Part shown: piece after piece, positions 63,029 to 64,000 of the stretch | How positions within the stretch are numbered: position 1 is the stretch's first letter | Layout of the letters: each line of letters begins with the position of its first letter | From: SbD1 sp039679945 | Lineage (GTDB): Bacteria > Desulfobacterota > Syntrophobacteria > Syntrophobacterales > Syntrophobacteraceae | Reading direction: 5' to 3' | Assembly: GCA_039679945.1 (NCBI GenBank) | Contig: JBDKTY010000079.1 | Span: 1-64,000 of the forward strand | Length of the DNA: 64,000 nt | Notes under the pieces: model-generated | The model's database searches: none | Seen by the model: the letters and a program-made list of their open reading frames with translations, nothing else | Told to the model about the DNA's origin: nothing | Made by a program: the position numbers and the translations under genes

Positions 63029-64000
63029 ATGTCCGGTCTCAGAATCCCGCCCCCCTGGTCCATCTCCAGAAAACTGATCCTGTTCATACTGATCCTGTTT
63101 CTGCCCGCTTGCGTCATCACTGTCTCTTCAAGCTTCAAGCAACGAAACAATGCGATCCGGGAAGCGGAAAACAAGGTCCTGCTTCTCGTGAAGAGCATGG
63201 CCGCCCAGCAGGAGCAGGCAGCCATCGGGTCAAGACAATTGCTCAGTGCCCTGGCCTTCCTTCCGATGGTGCGAGACCTGGATGCGAGTGCCTGCAACAA
63301 TCTTTTCCGGGATTTAATTAATCGGAACCCTTGCTATTCCACTATTGCCGCGGCCACCCCGGATGGGAAGCTGTTCGCCGCTTCGACGCCTCTTACTCCC
63401 GAAAGTATCGATCTCTCCGACCAGACGCACATCAAGGATGCAATACGGACGCTTGATTTCTCGGCCGGTGTGTCTGACGCGGGCAAGGTCAGTGATGCCC
63501 CGTCGCTCAACTACGCCCACCCCGTTCTTGATGCGAATGGGAAGCTTATCGCCGTAATTGTCGCCGATTCCAAGCTGAACGAGTATGCCCGGTTTCCGGG
63601 GAAAATGGATCTTCCCGAAAGATGCTCGATGACGATTCTGGATTATCGGGGATCGCGTTTGTATCGTCTACCCGGTGACGACGTCGCCGCGTCCGGCATG
63701 CGGGATGCCCCGGAGACTCCGCGGCTTGTGTCCGGAGACCTGGATCACGGCACTTTGGAGCGGACGGGCGCCGATGGAATAAATCGCATCTGTGCATTTC
63801 AACGATTGCGCCTCGGTGCGAATTCAGCTCCCTATTTATATTTGATTATCGGTATCCCCAAGGACGAGATCCTCCAGACGGCAAATCTTCATATATTTGG
63901 GAGCTTATCGGTTCTGGGGATCGCACTCTGCACGATGCTACTGATGGCGGGGAATGTTGACCGGGAGCGGACCAAGGTGGAACTCCGAAGTGCCGAGGAG
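63029..64000 (+). CDS. Membrane sensor protein, 3' end outside window
   Basis: The frame stays open from ATG 63029 to the window end (324 codons seen). AAAGGA lies 9 bases upstream of the ATG. A first membrane helix (KLILFILILFLPACVITVSS) is followed by a periplasmic double-Cache-like domain (YSTIAAATPDGKLFAASTPL, DQTHIKDAIRTLDFSAGVSD, YAHPVLDANGKLIAVIVAD) and a second helix (IFGSLSVLGIALCTMLLMAG). The same plan opens the histidine kinase at 37982, so a PAS/histidine kinase or diguanylate cyclase output probably lies beyond the edge. Confidence 0.8.
   Translation, partial: MSGLRIPPPWSISRKLILFILILFLPACVITVSSSFKQRNNAIREAENKVLLLVKSMAAQQEQAAIGSRQLLSALAFLPMVRDLDASACNNLFRDLINRNPCYSTIAAATPDGKLFAASTPLTPESIDLSDQTHIKDAIRTLDFSAGVSDAGKVSDAPSLNYAHPVLDANGKLIAVIVADSKLNEYARFPGKMDLPERCSMTILDYRGSRLYRLPGDDVAASGMRDAPETPRLVSGDLDHGTLERTGADGINRICAFQRLRLGANSAPYLYLIIGIPKDEILQTANLHIFGSLSVLGIALCTMLLMAGNVDRERTKVELRSAEE

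Overview
The window is about 57% G+C, gene-dense and chromosomal. No rRNA, tRNA, CRISPR or intact transposon was recognised. Multiheme c-type cytochromes, DUF3300/DUF2950 proteins, a DUF748 (AsmA-like) protein, a Tat-exported metallophosphoesterase, an aldo/keto reductase with a ferredoxin-like tail and many small lipoproteins together suggest an anaerobic Gram-negative bacterium of the Desulfobacterota ('deltaproteobacterial', syntroph-like) type. This is inference from gene content; no taxonomic marker gene is present.

Layout. 1-9.8 kb: the end of a TPR protein, an MmgE/PrpD protein, a ClsC-like phospholipase D, a DUF3300-DUF2950 envelope operon and an aldo/keto reductase. 9.9-13.6 kb: a lysozyme-like protein and two lipoproteins. 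14.1-17.5 kb: a compact run of an Sm-like exported protein, a previously hidden 41-residue Cys-containing secreted peptide, a membrane protein with a Gly/Cys tail, and a radical SAM/SPASM enzyme. 17.7-20.7 kb: an outer-membrane barrel and a metallophosphoesterase. 21.3-25.5 kb: DJ-1/PfpI, an exported MBL hydrolase, a periplasmic solute-binding protein and a DctA symporter. 25.9-28.2 kb: a decaying zone with a broken Kelch/FnIII gene, a shattered transposase and a secreted hypothetical. 29-34 kb: a giant DUF748 protein and an aquaporin. 34.8-43.5 kb: lipoproteins, a nuclease-K+ channel gene pair, a sensor kinase, a GAF protein and small exported proteins. 44-54.5 kb: a GalT-like protein and then a catabolic cluster of GntP permease, 2-hydroxyacid dehydrogenase, class II aldolase, FGGY kinase, HAD phosphatase, DeoR regulator, cupin and beta-hydroxyacid dehydrogenase. 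54.8-58.7 kb: two heme proteins flanking a VapC remnant. 59-64 kb: a zinc-ribbon membrane protein, a CoA-transferase/HMG-CoA-lyase-like pair and the start of a sensor protein cut by the window end.

The most distinctive feature of the non-coding DNA is its load of short dispersed elements. Family A is about 115-130 bp and has terminal GCGTTCAAGAT inverted repeats and an inner hairpin. Family B is exactly 184 bp in two copies, with 16-bp terminal inverted repeats and YTAR-like 4-bp flanks. Family C is longer and palindrome-rich and shares the GCGTTCAAGAT end. All lie between genes and look like non-autonomous (MITE/REP-like) elements.

The best candidate for an undescribed system is the 14.1-17.5 kb locus. 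There a radical SAM/SPASM enzyme is coupled to a Gly/Cys-tailed membrane protein and to a 41-residue signal-peptide-bearing peptide ending in a CGGC motif. The second is the 45-54.5 kb cluster, which encodes a full set of enzymes for an unidentified sugar acid or polyol.
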